Source: Streptomyces sp. NBC_00554
GTDB lineage: Bacteria > Actinomycetota > Actinomycetes > Streptomycetales > Streptomycetaceae
Reading direction: 5' to 3'
Assembly (NCBI RefSeq): GCF_041431135.1
Contig: NZ_CP107799.1
Coordinates: 3,100,001-3,164,000, forward strand
Length of the DNA stretch: 64,000 bases
The position numbers were made by a program, and so were the translations under genes. The notes under the pieces are model-generated. The model saw nothing but the letters and a program-made list of their open reading frames with translations. It ran no database searches and had not been told where the DNA came from. Below, one piece after another: positions 25,425-33,920 of this stretch (positions are counted from its first letter, which is position 1; the number at the start of each line of letters is the position of its first letter).

Positions 25425-26435
25425 ATGAGCCACAGACCCCTCGTCACCATGACCGCCACCACCCTCACCGCAGCCACCCTCTGGTACGCGGCAACCCCCA
25501 ACGGCGAAGCGGCGACCACGACCGCAACGGCAAGCGCCATCCCCAGCGGCCTCAACGCCCCCTACCTCTACCTCGGTTGGGGCAACCCGCCCTCCCCCAC
25601 CAAGGTCATGTCGGCCACCGGCACCACCCAGTTCACCCTCGCCTTCATGCTCTCCGACGGCACCTGCAACCCGAAGTGGGACGGGGAACGCGCGCTCACC
25701 GGCGGGACCGACGCCGCCGCGATCAAGGCGATCCGCAAGGCCGGCGGCGATGTCACCGTCTCCTTCAGCGGCTGGAGCGGCGCCAAGCTCGGCGAGAAGT
25801 GCACGACCGTCGCGAAGCTCGCGGCCGCGTATCAGAAGGTCATCGACGCCTACGACCTGAACTCGATCGACATCGACATCGAGTCGTCGGAGTACGAGAG
25901 CGTCGCCGCACGCAAGCGGGTCGTCGGCGCACTCAAGACCGTCAAGAAGAACAACCCCGGCCTCAAGGTGTACGTCACCTTCGGCACCGGTCCCGCAGGG
26001 CCGGGCTCGGACGGCGAGGACCTCGTCGAGCGGGCCGCCGCCAAGGACTTGGACGTGGACGGCTGGGCCGTCATGCCCTTCGACTTCGACGACGGCACCT
26101 CGGACATGGTCGCGGCGACGAAGTCCGCGGTGAAGGGTCTCAAGGACGTGGTCGCCGAGGCGTACGGGATCTCCTCGGCCGCCGCCTACCGTCGCGTCGG
26201 CTTCTCGACAATGAACGGTGTGACCGACTCCGCCGGCGAGACGGTCACCGTCTCCGACTTCAAGGCGATGGTGACGTACGCAAAGCAGCGTCACCTCGCG
26301 CGCGTCTCCGTCTGGTCCGTGAACCGCGACCGCGCCTGCGCCGACGGCACCGAGGCGACGGCGTCGGACGAATGCAGCGGCATCGACCAGACCACGTACG
26401 CCTTCACCAAAACCCTTGCGGGCTACACCGGTTGA
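25425..26435 (+). CDS. Secreted glycoside hydrolase family 18 (chitinase-like) protein
   Basis: 336 aa. A signal-like N-terminus (residues ~1-30, ending GEAATTT) precedes a GH18 barrel: GGDVTVSFSGWSGAKLGEKC, the catalytic strand LNSIDIDIESSE, then VYVTFGTGPAGPG and AVMPFDFDDG. The DxxDxDxE motif reads NSIDIDIE, so the first Asp is Asn while the catalytic Glu remains. There is no added chitin-binding module. Monocistronic. Likely extracellular chitin or related polysaccharide hydrolysis; activity may be reduced. Confidence 0.8.
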   Translation: MSHRPLVTMTATTLTAATLWYAATPNGEAATTTATASAIPSGLNAPYLYLGWGNPPSPTKVMSATGTTQFTLAFMLSDGTCNPKWDGERALTGGTDAAAIKAIRKAGGDVTVSFSGWSGAKLGEKCTTVAKLAAAYQKVIDAYDLNSIDIDIESSEYESVAARKRVVGALKTVKKNNPGLKVYVTFGTGPAGPGSDGEDLVERAAAKDLDVDGWAVMPFDFDDGTSDMVAATKSAVKGLKDVVAEAYGISSAAAYRRVGFSTMNGVTDSAGETVTVSDFKAMVTYAKQRHLARVSVWSVNRDRACADGTEATASDECSGIDQTTYAFTKTLAGYTG

Positions 26436-26456
26436 GCGGCTGACTCCCCGTAGGGC

Positions 26457-27011
26457 CTACGGGCGCGGCGGGTCCTCCCCCACAAGCCCGTCCACCGACT
26501 CCCGGATCATGTCGGCGTGGCCGGTGTGCCGCGCGTACTCCTCGATCATGTCGATCAGGATCCGCCGCAGGCTGGGGGCGCTGCCGTTGCGCGAGGTACG
26601 CAGGGCGAGCCGGTCCAGGCCACCGTCGGCCAGCGCTTCCGCGGTCAGGGCGCGGGAGCGGGCCACGGTGTCCTCCCAGAGCGCGTAGAGCTGCTCGGGG
26701 GTGTCCTCGGCGGCGGAGCGCCACTCCCAGTCGGGCACGGCATCCCAGTCCGCCGCGTCCCAGGGGGACCCCGGCTCCCGCCCGAAGAGCCGCCCGGAGA
26801 AGTAGTCGTCCTCCACCAGGGCGAGGTGCTTGAGCAGTCCGCCCAGGGTCATCGTCGAGGCGCCGACCGTCGCACTCAGACCCGCCGCGTCCAGCCCGCC
26901 GCACTTCCACGCGAAGGTCCTGCGCTGGCGCTCCAGGGAGCCCAACAGCGTGTCGACCTCGTCGCCCGCGACGGGCGGCTCCCAAAGAATCGTCTCGTTG
27001 CTCTCACTCAT
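26457..27011 (-). CDS. DinB-family (DUF664) protein
   Basis: 184 aa. DinB/DUF664 four-helix bundle with metal-binding histidines in LGGLLKHLALVEDDYF and EEYARHTGHADMIRE. ATG 27011 starts MSESNET; a start seven codons further upstream is possible. Divergent from the WYL-type regulator at 27096, a common pairing. Likely a thiol-dependent metalloenzyme, possibly mycothiol- or bacillithiol-type; substrate unknown. Confidence 0.88.
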   Translation of the reverse strand: MSESNETILWEPPVAGDEVDTLLGSLERQRRTFAWKCGGLDAAGLSATVGASTMTLGGLLKHLALVEDDYFSGRLFGREPGSPWDAADWDAVPDWEWRSAAEDTPEQLYALWEDTVARSRALTAEALADGGLDRLALRTSRNGSAPSLRRILIDMIEEYARHTGHADMIRESVDGLVGEDPPRP

Positions 27012-27047
27012 GGCAGGCAGACTACGGTCCATTCAGGACGATCTGCT

Positions 27048-27061
27048 TCCGGAATTCCGGA
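27048..27061. promoter_or_regulatory. 14-bp palindrome between dinB-like and WYL genes
   Basis: TCCGGAATTCCGGA is a perfect palindrome in the 84-bp divergent gap. It is a likely operator for the adjacent WYL-domain regulator. Confidence 0.5.
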
Positions 27062-27095
27062 TCAATTACGGAGCCAATGAGGTACGGAGTTGGCG

Positions 27096-28067
27096 ATGAA
27101 ACACGACACGAGCCCCACCGCCCGAGCCCTCCTGCTCCTCGAACTGGTCCAGAGCAGCCCCGGAGTCACGGCGAGCCGGCTGGCCGAGCGGCTCGGCGTC
27201 TCCGAGCGGGCGGTCCGCCGGTACGTCGGCATCCTGCGCGAGGCGGGTGTGCCGGTGGAGTCGGCCCGGGGCCCGCACGGGGGTTACCGCGTCGGCCGCG
27301 GGCTACGGCTGCCTCCGCTGATGTTCACCACGGCCGAGGCTCTCGGCCTTGTCATGGCCGTACTGGACGGACATCGCGACGCCGCCGACCCCGCCGACCC
27401 GGTGGGCAGCGCGCTCGGCAAGATCATGCGGGTGCTTCCCGAGTCGGTCGCGGGCCCGGCCCAGGCGGTCCGAAAGGTGAGCGCCCTGGTCCCGGACCCC
27501 GACGCCGCGAGCCCCGCCCCCGACACCACGGCCGCCCTCGTCCAGGCCTGCGCCTCGCAGCGCCGGCTGCGCCTCGGATACCGCACGGGCCCCGGCAGAG
27601 AGGAGCGCGCCATGGAAGTCGACCCGTGGGCCGTCGTCGTACGCCATGGTCGCTGGTACCTCCTGTGCTGGTCGCACACGAAGAACGCGAGACGGGTTCT
27701 GCGCGTGGACCGGGTCACCGCAGTCGACGTACTCGCCGACACAAACGACGCATACACCCTTCCCCCCGGCCTCAACCCGGCGGAAGCCCTCGAAGCACAC
27801 CTCGCCGAAGGCTGGACGTACGAGGTGGAAGTGATCATCGATGCCCCCGCCGACACGGTCGCCCAGTGGATCCCGCGAAGCCTGGGCCGCCCCGAGCCGA
27901 TCGACGCCGACCGCACCCGCCTGCTCGCCACCACCGACGAACCGGACTGGTACGCCGATCAGTTGACGGCGATCAAGGCACCCTTCCGCATCGTGAAACC
28001 ACGCGAGCTGCGGGAGGCAGCCCGCGCTCTCGGCCGGCGTCTACTGGACGCCGACCGGGAGCCGTAG
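27096..28067 (+). CDS. YafY-type HTH/WYL transcriptional regulator
   Basis: 323 aa. N-terminal winged helix (LLLELVQSSPGVTASRLAERL, then SERAVRRYVGILREAGVPVE), a middle linker and a WYL domain (EVDPWAVVVRHGRWYLLCWS) with a C-terminal WCX extension. ATG 27096; a TTG two codons upstream is in frame. Divergent from the DinB protein, which it probably regulates in response to a bound ligand. Confidence 0.92.
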   Translation: MKHDTSPTARALLLLELVQSSPGVTASRLAERLGVSERAVRRYVGILREAGVPVESARGPHGGYRVGRGLRLPPLMFTTAEALGLVMAVLDGHRDAADPADPVGSALGKIMRVLPESVAGPAQAVRKVSALVPDPDAASPAPDTTAALVQACASQRRLRLGYRTGPGREERAMEVDPWAVVVRHGRWYLLCWSHTKNARRVLRVDRVTAVDVLADTNDAYTLPPGLNPAEALEAHLAEGWTYEVEVIIDAPADTVAQWIPRSLGRPEPIDADRTRLLATTDEPDWYADQLTAIKAPFRIVKPRELREAARALGRRLLDADREP

Positions 28068-28412
28068 CCGCGCCCAGGAGCCACACGGCAGCCGGACAGG
28101 AGCCGAATCGCGCCGGGGGTTGCACCCCGCCGCAAGGCCGATCTCCGTGCCGACCCTGACGCGACCGGGACCCGACACCGGCTGCGGAGGTGCCGCCTGC
28201 GGCGCGCTGTCGGATCCCACCGTCACCAGCCGTCACAGACCAGGAGTGGGCTAACGCTCGCGCATATGCCCCTCCACCTTGCCGTTCGCGCTTTCGGCAC
28301 CGCCCCGGACCGTCCCCCACCAGCCACCCCGCACCCGCGCGACAACCCACGCACGCGTGTCACCAGCCGATCTTCGGCCACCCCGGACCTACGTCCGAAA
28401 CCGTATGTTCCT
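28068..28412. other. Intergenic region without a gene
   Basis: 345 bp between the WYL gene and the HTH gene. The only structure I see is a short hairpin, GGGGT-TGC-ACCCC at 28116-28128, which may weakly terminate the WYL transcript. Possible frames here have no ribosome sites and shadow-like composition. Confidence 0.5.
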
Positions 28413-28427
28413 ACAATCTGTGATTGT
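28413..28427. promoter_or_regulatory. Inverted repeat overlapping the -10 and start of the HTH gene
   Basis: ACAATC-TGT-GATTGT, a perfect 6-3-6 inverted repeat. It overlaps TACAAT (28412-28417), a good -10, and the GTG start at 28426. Binding here would block transcription, so autoregulation is likely. Confidence 0.55.
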
Positions 28428-29184
28428 GGCCGAACAGACCGTAGTCACCGCCGCCCCCGGCCCATACTTTGACCGCGTGCACCGACCGCAGGCCCACCAG
28501 CCCACCCCGCCCTTCAACGCCCCGGCCGCCCGCAGACTGCGCGCAGCACTCGGAATGGGGCCCGAGCATGTCGCGTACGGGATGAGAGCCTCGTACGGAC
28601 TTCCCTACGTCACTCCGGACCTGGTCGCCGCCTGGGAACGCGGGATAGCCGAGCCGAGCGCGCCCGAACTCACCGCGCTCGCGGGCGTGTTGTGGTGCTC
28701 GCAGGGTGAACTCATCGGCGCGCCACGGACCTTGCGCGAACACCGTGTCGCACGCGGCCTCGCCACCGAGGACCTCGCGCGTGCCGTCGGGCTCGAACTC
28801 CTCGCGTACCAGCGGATGGAGGAGTCCGGCGAGTGGCGCGGCAACGAGCGGCAGTCGACCACGCTCGCCGAGGTCCTGGAACTCTCGCTGCCCGACTTCA
28901 TCACGGTGACAGGGCGCGACGACAAGCTCGCGGAGCTGCTGCGCAGCGCGATGACGACCCGCTGGCAGGCGTACGTGCGCCCGGTCGGCAAGATGGTGCC
29001 CCTGGACCGGCGTCTCCTGGAGGGCGTCCTCGAGGAGATGCACACCGAGTACCAGGGGCAGATGGTCGCCTCGCTGAGCTGGGGCGGCGGGTCGGCCGCC
29101 ACCGACGCCGGCGAATCGGGCCGGGACTTCCTGGACCAGATCGTCGGCCACTTCTGGTCGATGGTCCAGAGGAGTACGCACTGA
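28426..29184 (+). CDS. Helix-turn-helix (XRE-like) protein next to pfkA
   Basis: 252 aa. Two XRE-like HTH segments are seen, FNAPAARRLRAALGMGPEHV and PRTLREHRVARGLATEDLAR, each followed by a WERG- or MEESGEW-type helix. The C-terminal ~90 residues are not assigned. TACAAT 9 nt upstream suggests a leaderless GTG start at 28426; an ATG at 28405 is the alternative. Conserved beside pfkA in Streptomyces as I recall. Probably an autoregulated transcription factor. Confidence 0.75.
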   Translation: MAEQTVVTAAPGPYFDRVHRPQAHQPTPPFNAPAARRLRAALGMGPEHVAYGMRASYGLPYVTPDLVAAWERGIAEPSAPELTALAGVLWCSQGELIGAPRTLREHRVARGLATEDLARAVGLELLAYQRMEESGEWRGNERQSTTLAEVLELSLPDFITVTGRDDKLAELLRSAMTTRWQAYVRPVGKMVPLDRRLLEGVLEEMHTEYQGQMVASLSWGGGSAATDAGESGRDFLDQIVGHFWSMVQRSTH

Positions 29185-29234
29185 GCGGTACGAACCAGAA
29201 CCCGGCGCACTGAGCGGCACCAACCAGAGGTCGG

Positions 29235-30263
29235 TTAGAACACCGACTCCGCCTCGTCCATCCGATCCTTCGGCACCGTCTTCAGCTCAGTGGTCGCGTC
29301 CGCCAGCGGCACCATCTCGACGTCCGTGCCGCGCAGCGCCGTCATCTTGCCGAAGTCGCCGCGGTGGGCGGCCTCGACGGCGTGCCAGCCGAAGCGGGTG
29401 GCGAGCACGCGGTCGTACGCGGTCGGTGTGCCGCCGCGCTGGATGTGGCCGAGGATGACCGGCTTGGCCTCCTTGCCGAGGCGCCGCTCCAGCTCGTACG
29501 CGAGGGCCGTGCCGATGCCCTGGAAGCGCTCGTGGCCGAACTGGTCGATCGCGCCGTGGCCGTAGTCCATGCTGCCCTCGGCGGGGTGCGCGCCCTCGGC
29601 GACGCAGATGACGGCGAACTTCTTGCCGCGCGCGAAGCGCTCCTCGACCATCGACACCAGATCGGCCGGGTCGAAGGGCCGCTCGGGCAGGCAGATGCCG
29701 TGGGCACCGGCGGCCATGCCGGACTCCAGGGCGATCCACCCGGCGTGCCGGCCCATGACCTCGACGACCATCACGCGCTGGTGGGACTCGGCGGTGGTCT
29801 TGAGGCGGTCCATGGCTTCGGTGGCGACACCGACCGCCGTGTCGAAGCCGAAGGTCCGGTCCGTGGCCGAGATGTCGTTGTCGATCGTCTTCGGAACGCC
29901 GACGACCGGGAGGCCGCCCGAGTCCGAGAGCATCCGGGCGGCGGTCAGCGTGCCCTCGCCGCCGATCGGGATGAGCACGTCGATGCCGAACTCACGGGCC
30001 ATGTCCTGCGCGTTCTCGCAGGCCTCCCGGAGCCGGTCGCGCTGCAGGCGGGAGGAGCCGAGGATGGTGCCGCCGCGGGCCAGGATGCCGCTGACCGCGT
30101 CGAGGTCGAGGGTGCGGTAGCGACCTTCGAGCAGGCCGGCGTAGCCGTCCTCGAAGCCGACGACCTCGTCCCCGAAATTGGTGACCGCTCGGTGCACGAC
30201 CGACCGGATCACTGCGTTCAGGCCAGGACAGTCGCCGCCTGCGGTGAGAATTCCGATGCGCAT
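29235..30263 (-). CDS. pfkA: ATP-dependent 6-phosphofructokinase
   Basis: 342 aa. Typical actinobacterial PfkA: LTAGGDCPGLNAVIR (ATP site), IPIGGEGTLTAA, PKTIDNDISATDRTFGFDTA (catalytic Asp in DND), VEVMGRHAGWIALESG and HIQRGGTPTAYDR. The GGEGT sequence, in place of the GGDGS of bacterial ATP-PFKs, is shared with actinobacterial PFKs. ATG 30263 behind CAGGAGA. Divergent from pta. Glycolysis, fructose-6-phosphate to the bisphosphate. Confidence 0.95.
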   Translation of the reverse strand: MRIGILTAGGDCPGLNAVIRSVVHRAVTNFGDEVVGFEDGYAGLLEGRYRTLDLDAVSGILARGGTILGSSRLQRDRLREACENAQDMAREFGIDVLIPIGGEGTLTAARMLSDSGGLPVVGVPKTIDNDISATDRTFGFDTAVGVATEAMDRLKTTAESHQRVMVVEVMGRHAGWIALESGMAAGAHGICLPERPFDPADLVSMVEERFARGKKFAVICVAEGAHPAEGSMDYGHGAIDQFGHERFQGIGTALAYELERRLGKEAKPVILGHIQRGGTPTAYDRVLATRFGWHAVEAAHRGDFGKMTALRGTDVEMVPLADATTELKTVPKDRMDEAESVF

Positions 30264-30524
30264 CGTGCTGTTTCTCCTGCTCGCTGCCGGTACGTGTGAG
30301 CCGGTCCGATTGTTTCACGGCACGGAGGGCACCGTCGCTTCCGCACCCCCGGGCAGGACGTTCTCCCTGGCGGGCGCCCTAGCTACCCGCAGAGGTATTG
30401 TCAAGAGGGTTCTGCTCACGTCAGCGGGCTATTTTCTCGAGCCCCAAAAACCACCTACGGGCCCAGGAGCTCATCCAGTACGGGCCAGGGGCTCACCGAG
30501 CGACGAAACGGATGGAGAACACGC

Positions 30525-32615
30525 GTGACGCGCAGCGTGTACGTGACCGGGATCGACCGCGGCGACGGCCGCCAGGTCGTCGAGCTGGGGGTCATGGAAC
30601 TCCTGACCCGCCAGGTCGACCGGGTGGGGGTGTTCCGTCCACTCGTGCACGACGGTCCGGACCGGCTCTTCGAGCTGCTGCGCGCCCGCTACCGCCTCGC
30701 CCAGGACCCGGCGACGGTCTACGGCATGGACTACCACGAGGCGTCCGCGCTCCAGGCCGAGCAGGGGGCGGACGAGCTGGTGTCCACGCTGGTCGACCGT
30801 TTTCATCTCGTCGCCCGTGACTACGACGTCGTCCTCGTCCTCGGCACCGACTTCGCCGACACGCAGTTCCCCGACGAGCTGGCGCTCAACGCCCGGCTTG
30901 CAAACGAGTTCGGCGCGTCCGTCATCCCGGTCGTCGGCGGTCGCGGGCAGACCTCCGAGTCCGTGCGCGCCGAGACCCGCAACGCCTACCGCGCGTACGA
31001 CGGACTCGGCTGCGACGTCCTCGCGATGATCGTGAACCGGGTCGCCCCGGCCGACCGCGCCGGGATACACGAGCGGCTCGACAGCCGTCTCCCGGTGCCC
31101 TGTTACGTGCTCCCGGACGAGCCCGCGCTCTCCGCGCCCACCGTCGCGCAGATCACCCAGGCCCTCGGCGGCACAGTGCTCCTCGGCGACGAAGCGGGCC
31201 TCGCCCGTGACGCGCTCGACTTCGTCTTCGGCGGCGCGATGCTGCCGAACTTTCTCAACGCCCTGACCCCCGGCTGCCTGGTCGTCACCCCCGGCGACCG
31301 CGCCGACCTGGTCATCGGCTCACTCGCCGCGCACAGCGCGGGCACCCCGCCCATCGCCGGCGTACTGCTCACCCTGAACGAGCGGCCCACCGACGAGATC
31401 CTCACCCTCGCGGCCCGCCTCGCCCCCGGCACCCCGGTCGTCTCGGTGGCCGGGAACTCCTTCCCCACCGCCACCGAACTCTTCGGCCTGGAAGGGAAGT
31501 TGAACGCCGCCACACCGCGGAAGGCGGAGACGGCGCTCGGCCTGTTCGAGCGGTACGTGGACACGACCGACCTCCTCAAGCGGGTCTCCGCGCCGAGCAG
31601 CGACCGCCTCACACCGATGATGTTCGAGCACAAGCTCCTGGAGCAGGCCCGCTCCGACAAGCGCCGCGTCGTGCTGCCCGAAGGCACCGAGGAGCGCGTC
31701 CTGCACGCCGCCGAGGTACTGCTGCGCCGGGGCGTCTGCGACCTGACGCTGCTCGGCCCCCTCGACCAGATCCGCAAGAAGGCCGCCGACCTCGGCATCG
31801 ACCTGGGCGCCACCCAGCTCATCGACCCGGCGACCTCCCAACTGCGCGACCGGTTCGCCGAGAAGTACGCCGAGCTGCGCGCCCACCGGGGCGTGAGCAT
31901 CGAGCTGGCGTACGACGTCGTCGCCGACGTGAACTACTTCGGCACGCTGATGGTGCAGGAGGGTCTCGCCGACGGCATGGTCTCCGGCTCCGTGCACTCC
32001 ACCGCCGCCACCATCCGGCCCGCCTTCGAGATCATCAAGACCAAGCCGGACACGAAGATCGTGTCGTCCGTCTTCTTCATGTGCCTCGCCGACAAGGTGC
32101 TCGTCTACGGCGACTGCGCGGTCAACCCGGACCCGAACGCCGAGCAGCTCTGCGACATCGCCATCCAGTCGGCCGCCACCGCCCAGCAGTTCGGCGTCGA
32201 GCCGCGGATCGCGATGCTGTCGTACTCGACGGGTACGTCCGGTTCGGGCGCCGACGTCGACAAGGTGCGCGAGGCGACCGAGCTGGTACGGCTGCGCCGC
32301 GGCGATCTGCGGATCGAGGGGCCGATCCAGTACGACGCGGCCGTCGAGCCGTCCGTCGCGGCCACCAAGATGCCGGACTCGGAGGTCGCCGGGCAGGCGT
32401 CGGTGCTGATCTTCCCTGACCTCAACACCGGCAACAACACCTACAAGGCCGTGCAGCGCTCGGCCGGCGCGATCGCGGTGGGCCCGGTCCTCCAGGGCCT
32501 GCGCAAGCCCGTCAACGACCTGTCCCGCGGCGCGCTCGTCCAGGACATCGTGAACACCGTCGCCATCACGGCGATCCAGGCCCAGAGCCCCGACCAGAAG
32601 GTGTCCCAGCTGTGA
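30525..32615 (+). CDS. pta: Phosphate acetyltransferase
   Basis: 696 aa, the long Pta form. N-terminal P-loop-like/DRTGG domains (residues 1-~360: YVTGIDRGDGRQVVELGVME, VTPGDRADLVIGSL) and a C-terminal catalytic domain (RRVVLPEGTEERVLHAAEVL ... MLSYSTGTSGSG, LIFPDLNTGNNTYKAVQRSA). GTG at 30525 with GGAG upstream. Its TGA overlaps the GTG of ackA. Converts acetyl-CoA and phosphate to acetyl phosphate and CoA. Confidence 0.96.
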   Translation: MTRSVYVTGIDRGDGRQVVELGVMELLTRQVDRVGVFRPLVHDGPDRLFELLRARYRLAQDPATVYGMDYHEASALQAEQGADELVSTLVDRFHLVARDYDVVLVLGTDFADTQFPDELALNARLANEFGASVIPVVGGRGQTSESVRAETRNAYRAYDGLGCDVLAMIVNRVAPADRAGIHERLDSRLPVPCYVLPDEPALSAPTVAQITQALGGTVLLGDEAGLARDALDFVFGGAMLPNFLNALTPGCLVVTPGDRADLVIGSLAAHSAGTPPIAGVLLTLNERPTDEILTLAARLAPGTPVVSVAGNSFPTATELFGLEGKLNAATPRKAETALGLFERYVDTTDLLKRVSAPSSDRLTPMMFEHKLLEQARSDKRRVVLPEGTEERVLHAAEVLLRRGVCDLTLLGPLDQIRKKAADLGIDLGATQLIDPATSQLRDRFAEKYAELRAHRGVSIELAYDVVADVNYFGTLMVQEGLADGMVSGSVHSTAATIRPAFEIIKTKPDTKIVSSVFFMCLADKVLVYGDCAVNPDPNAEQLCDIAIQSAATAQQFGVEPRIAMLSYSTGTSGSGADVDKVREATELVRLRRGDLRIEGPIQYDAAVEPSVAATKMPDSEVAGQASVLIFPDLNTGNNTYKAVQRSAGAIAVGPVLQGLRKPVNDLSRGALVQDIVNTVAITAIQAQSPDQKVSQL

Positions 32616-33847
32616 GCGCCACCCGCGTCCTCGTCCTCAACTCCGGCTCCTCGTCGGTGAAGTACCAGCTGCTCGACATGCGGGACAGCAGCCGGCTGGC
32701 CATGGGTCTGGTCGAGCGCATCGGCGAGGAGACCAGCAGGCTCAAGCACACGCCGCTGCTCGGTGGCGAGTCCCGCGAGACCGTCGCGCCCATCGCCGAC
32801 CACGAGGCCGCCCTCAAGGCCGTAGCCGCGGAACTGGCCAAGGACGGGCTGGGCCTCGACTCCCCCGAGCTGGCCGCGATCGGCCACCGGGTCGTGCACG
32901 GCGGCAAGACCTTCACCGATCCGACGGTCATCGACGACGCCGTACTCGCCGAGATCGAGCGGCTGATCCCGGTGGCCCCGCTGCACAACCCGGCGAACCT
33001 CACCGGCATCCGTACCGCCATGGCACTGCGCCCCGACCTCCCCCAGGTCGCCGTCTTCGACACCGCGTTCCACACGACGATGCCGGAGTCCGCGGCGCGC
33101 TACGCGATCGATGTGAAGACCGCCGACGAGTACCGCATCCGCCGGTACGGGTTCCACGGCACCTCGCACGCGTACGTGTCCCGGGCGACCGCGGAGCTCC
33201 TGGGCAAGGCGCCGGAGGAGGTGAACGTCATCGTGCTGCACCTCGGCAACGGGGCGTCGGCCTCCGCGGTGCGGGGCGGGCGGTGCGTGGACACCTCGAT
33301 GGGGCTCACGCCCTTGGAGGGGCTTGTGATGGGGACCCGTTCCGGGGACCTGGATCCGGCGGTCATCTTCCATTTGATGCGCGTTGGCGGGTTGTCCACC
33401 GACGAGATCGACACTTTGCTGAACAAGAAGAGCGGCCTGATCGGCCTGTGCGGCGACAACGACATGCGCGAGATCCGCCGTCGTGTCGACGAGGGTGACG
33501 AGCAGGCCCGGCTCGCCTTCGACATCTACATCCACCGCTTGAAGAAGTACATCGGCGCCTACTACGCGGTCCTCGGCCGGGTGGACGCCATCGCCTTCAC
33601 CGCCGGAGTCGGGGAGAACGCCGCCCCGGTGCGCGAGGCCGCGATCGCCGGGCTTGAGGAGCTGGGCCTGGCGGTCGACGGCGACCTGAACGCCGCACGA
33701 GCGGATGGGCCCAGGCTCATCTCGCCGCAGTACGCGCGCGTGGCGGTCGCCGTGGTGCCGACGGACGAGGAACTGGAGATCGCGACACAGACGTACGCAC
33801 TGGTGGGCGGCGCGGACGCCGGAGGGGCCTCCGAGGTCCACGCCTGA
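32612..33847 (+). CDS. ackA: Acetate kinase
   Basis: 411 aa. ASKHA motifs are intact: VLNSGSSSVKYQLL, IGHRVVHGG, VFDTAFHTTMP, RRYGFHGTSHAYVS, LHLGNGASA and FTAGVGENA. GTG start overlaps the pta stop by four bases, so pta-ackA are coupled. Converts acetyl phosphate and ADP to acetate and ATP. The operon lies just upstream of pyk. Confidence 0.97.
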   Translation: MSATRVLVLNSGSSSVKYQLLDMRDSSRLAMGLVERIGEETSRLKHTPLLGGESRETVAPIADHEAALKAVAAELAKDGLGLDSPELAAIGHRVVHGGKTFTDPTVIDDAVLAEIERLIPVAPLHNPANLTGIRTAMALRPDLPQVAVFDTAFHTTMPESAARYAIDVKTADEYRIRRYGFHGTSHAYVSRATAELLGKAPEEVNVIVLHLGNGASASAVRGGRCVDTSMGLTPLEGLVMGTRSGDLDPAVIFHLMRVGGLSTDEIDTLLNKKSGLIGLCGDNDMREIRRRVDEGDEQARLAFDIYIHRLKKYIGAYYAVLGRVDAIAFTAGVGENAAPVREAAIAGLEELGLAVDGDLNAARADGPRLISPQYARVAVAVVPTDEELEIATQTYALVGGADAGGASEVHA

Positions 33848-33879
33848 GCACGTACCCGCCCATTTGTATCTTCCACCAG

Positions 33880-33914
33880 ACGGAATATTCCGTAGCGAAA
33901 CAAACCGATAGGAT
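33880..33914 (+). promoter_or_regulatory. pyk promoter with 14-bp operator-like palindrome
   Basis: TAGGAT at 33909-33914 is a good -10; the ATG of pyk begins 7 nt later, so the mRNA is probably leaderless. The perfect palindrome ACGGAATATTCCGT (33880-33893) covers the -35 position (about -41 to -28). Confidence 0.6.
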
Positions 33915-33920
33915 CGCCCT

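Noticed and set aside
29185..29234. Short direct repeat CACTGAGCGG...AACCAGA around the HTH gene end
   Set aside because: Two copies of about 22 bp at the end of one gene; too short and diverged to assign a role.
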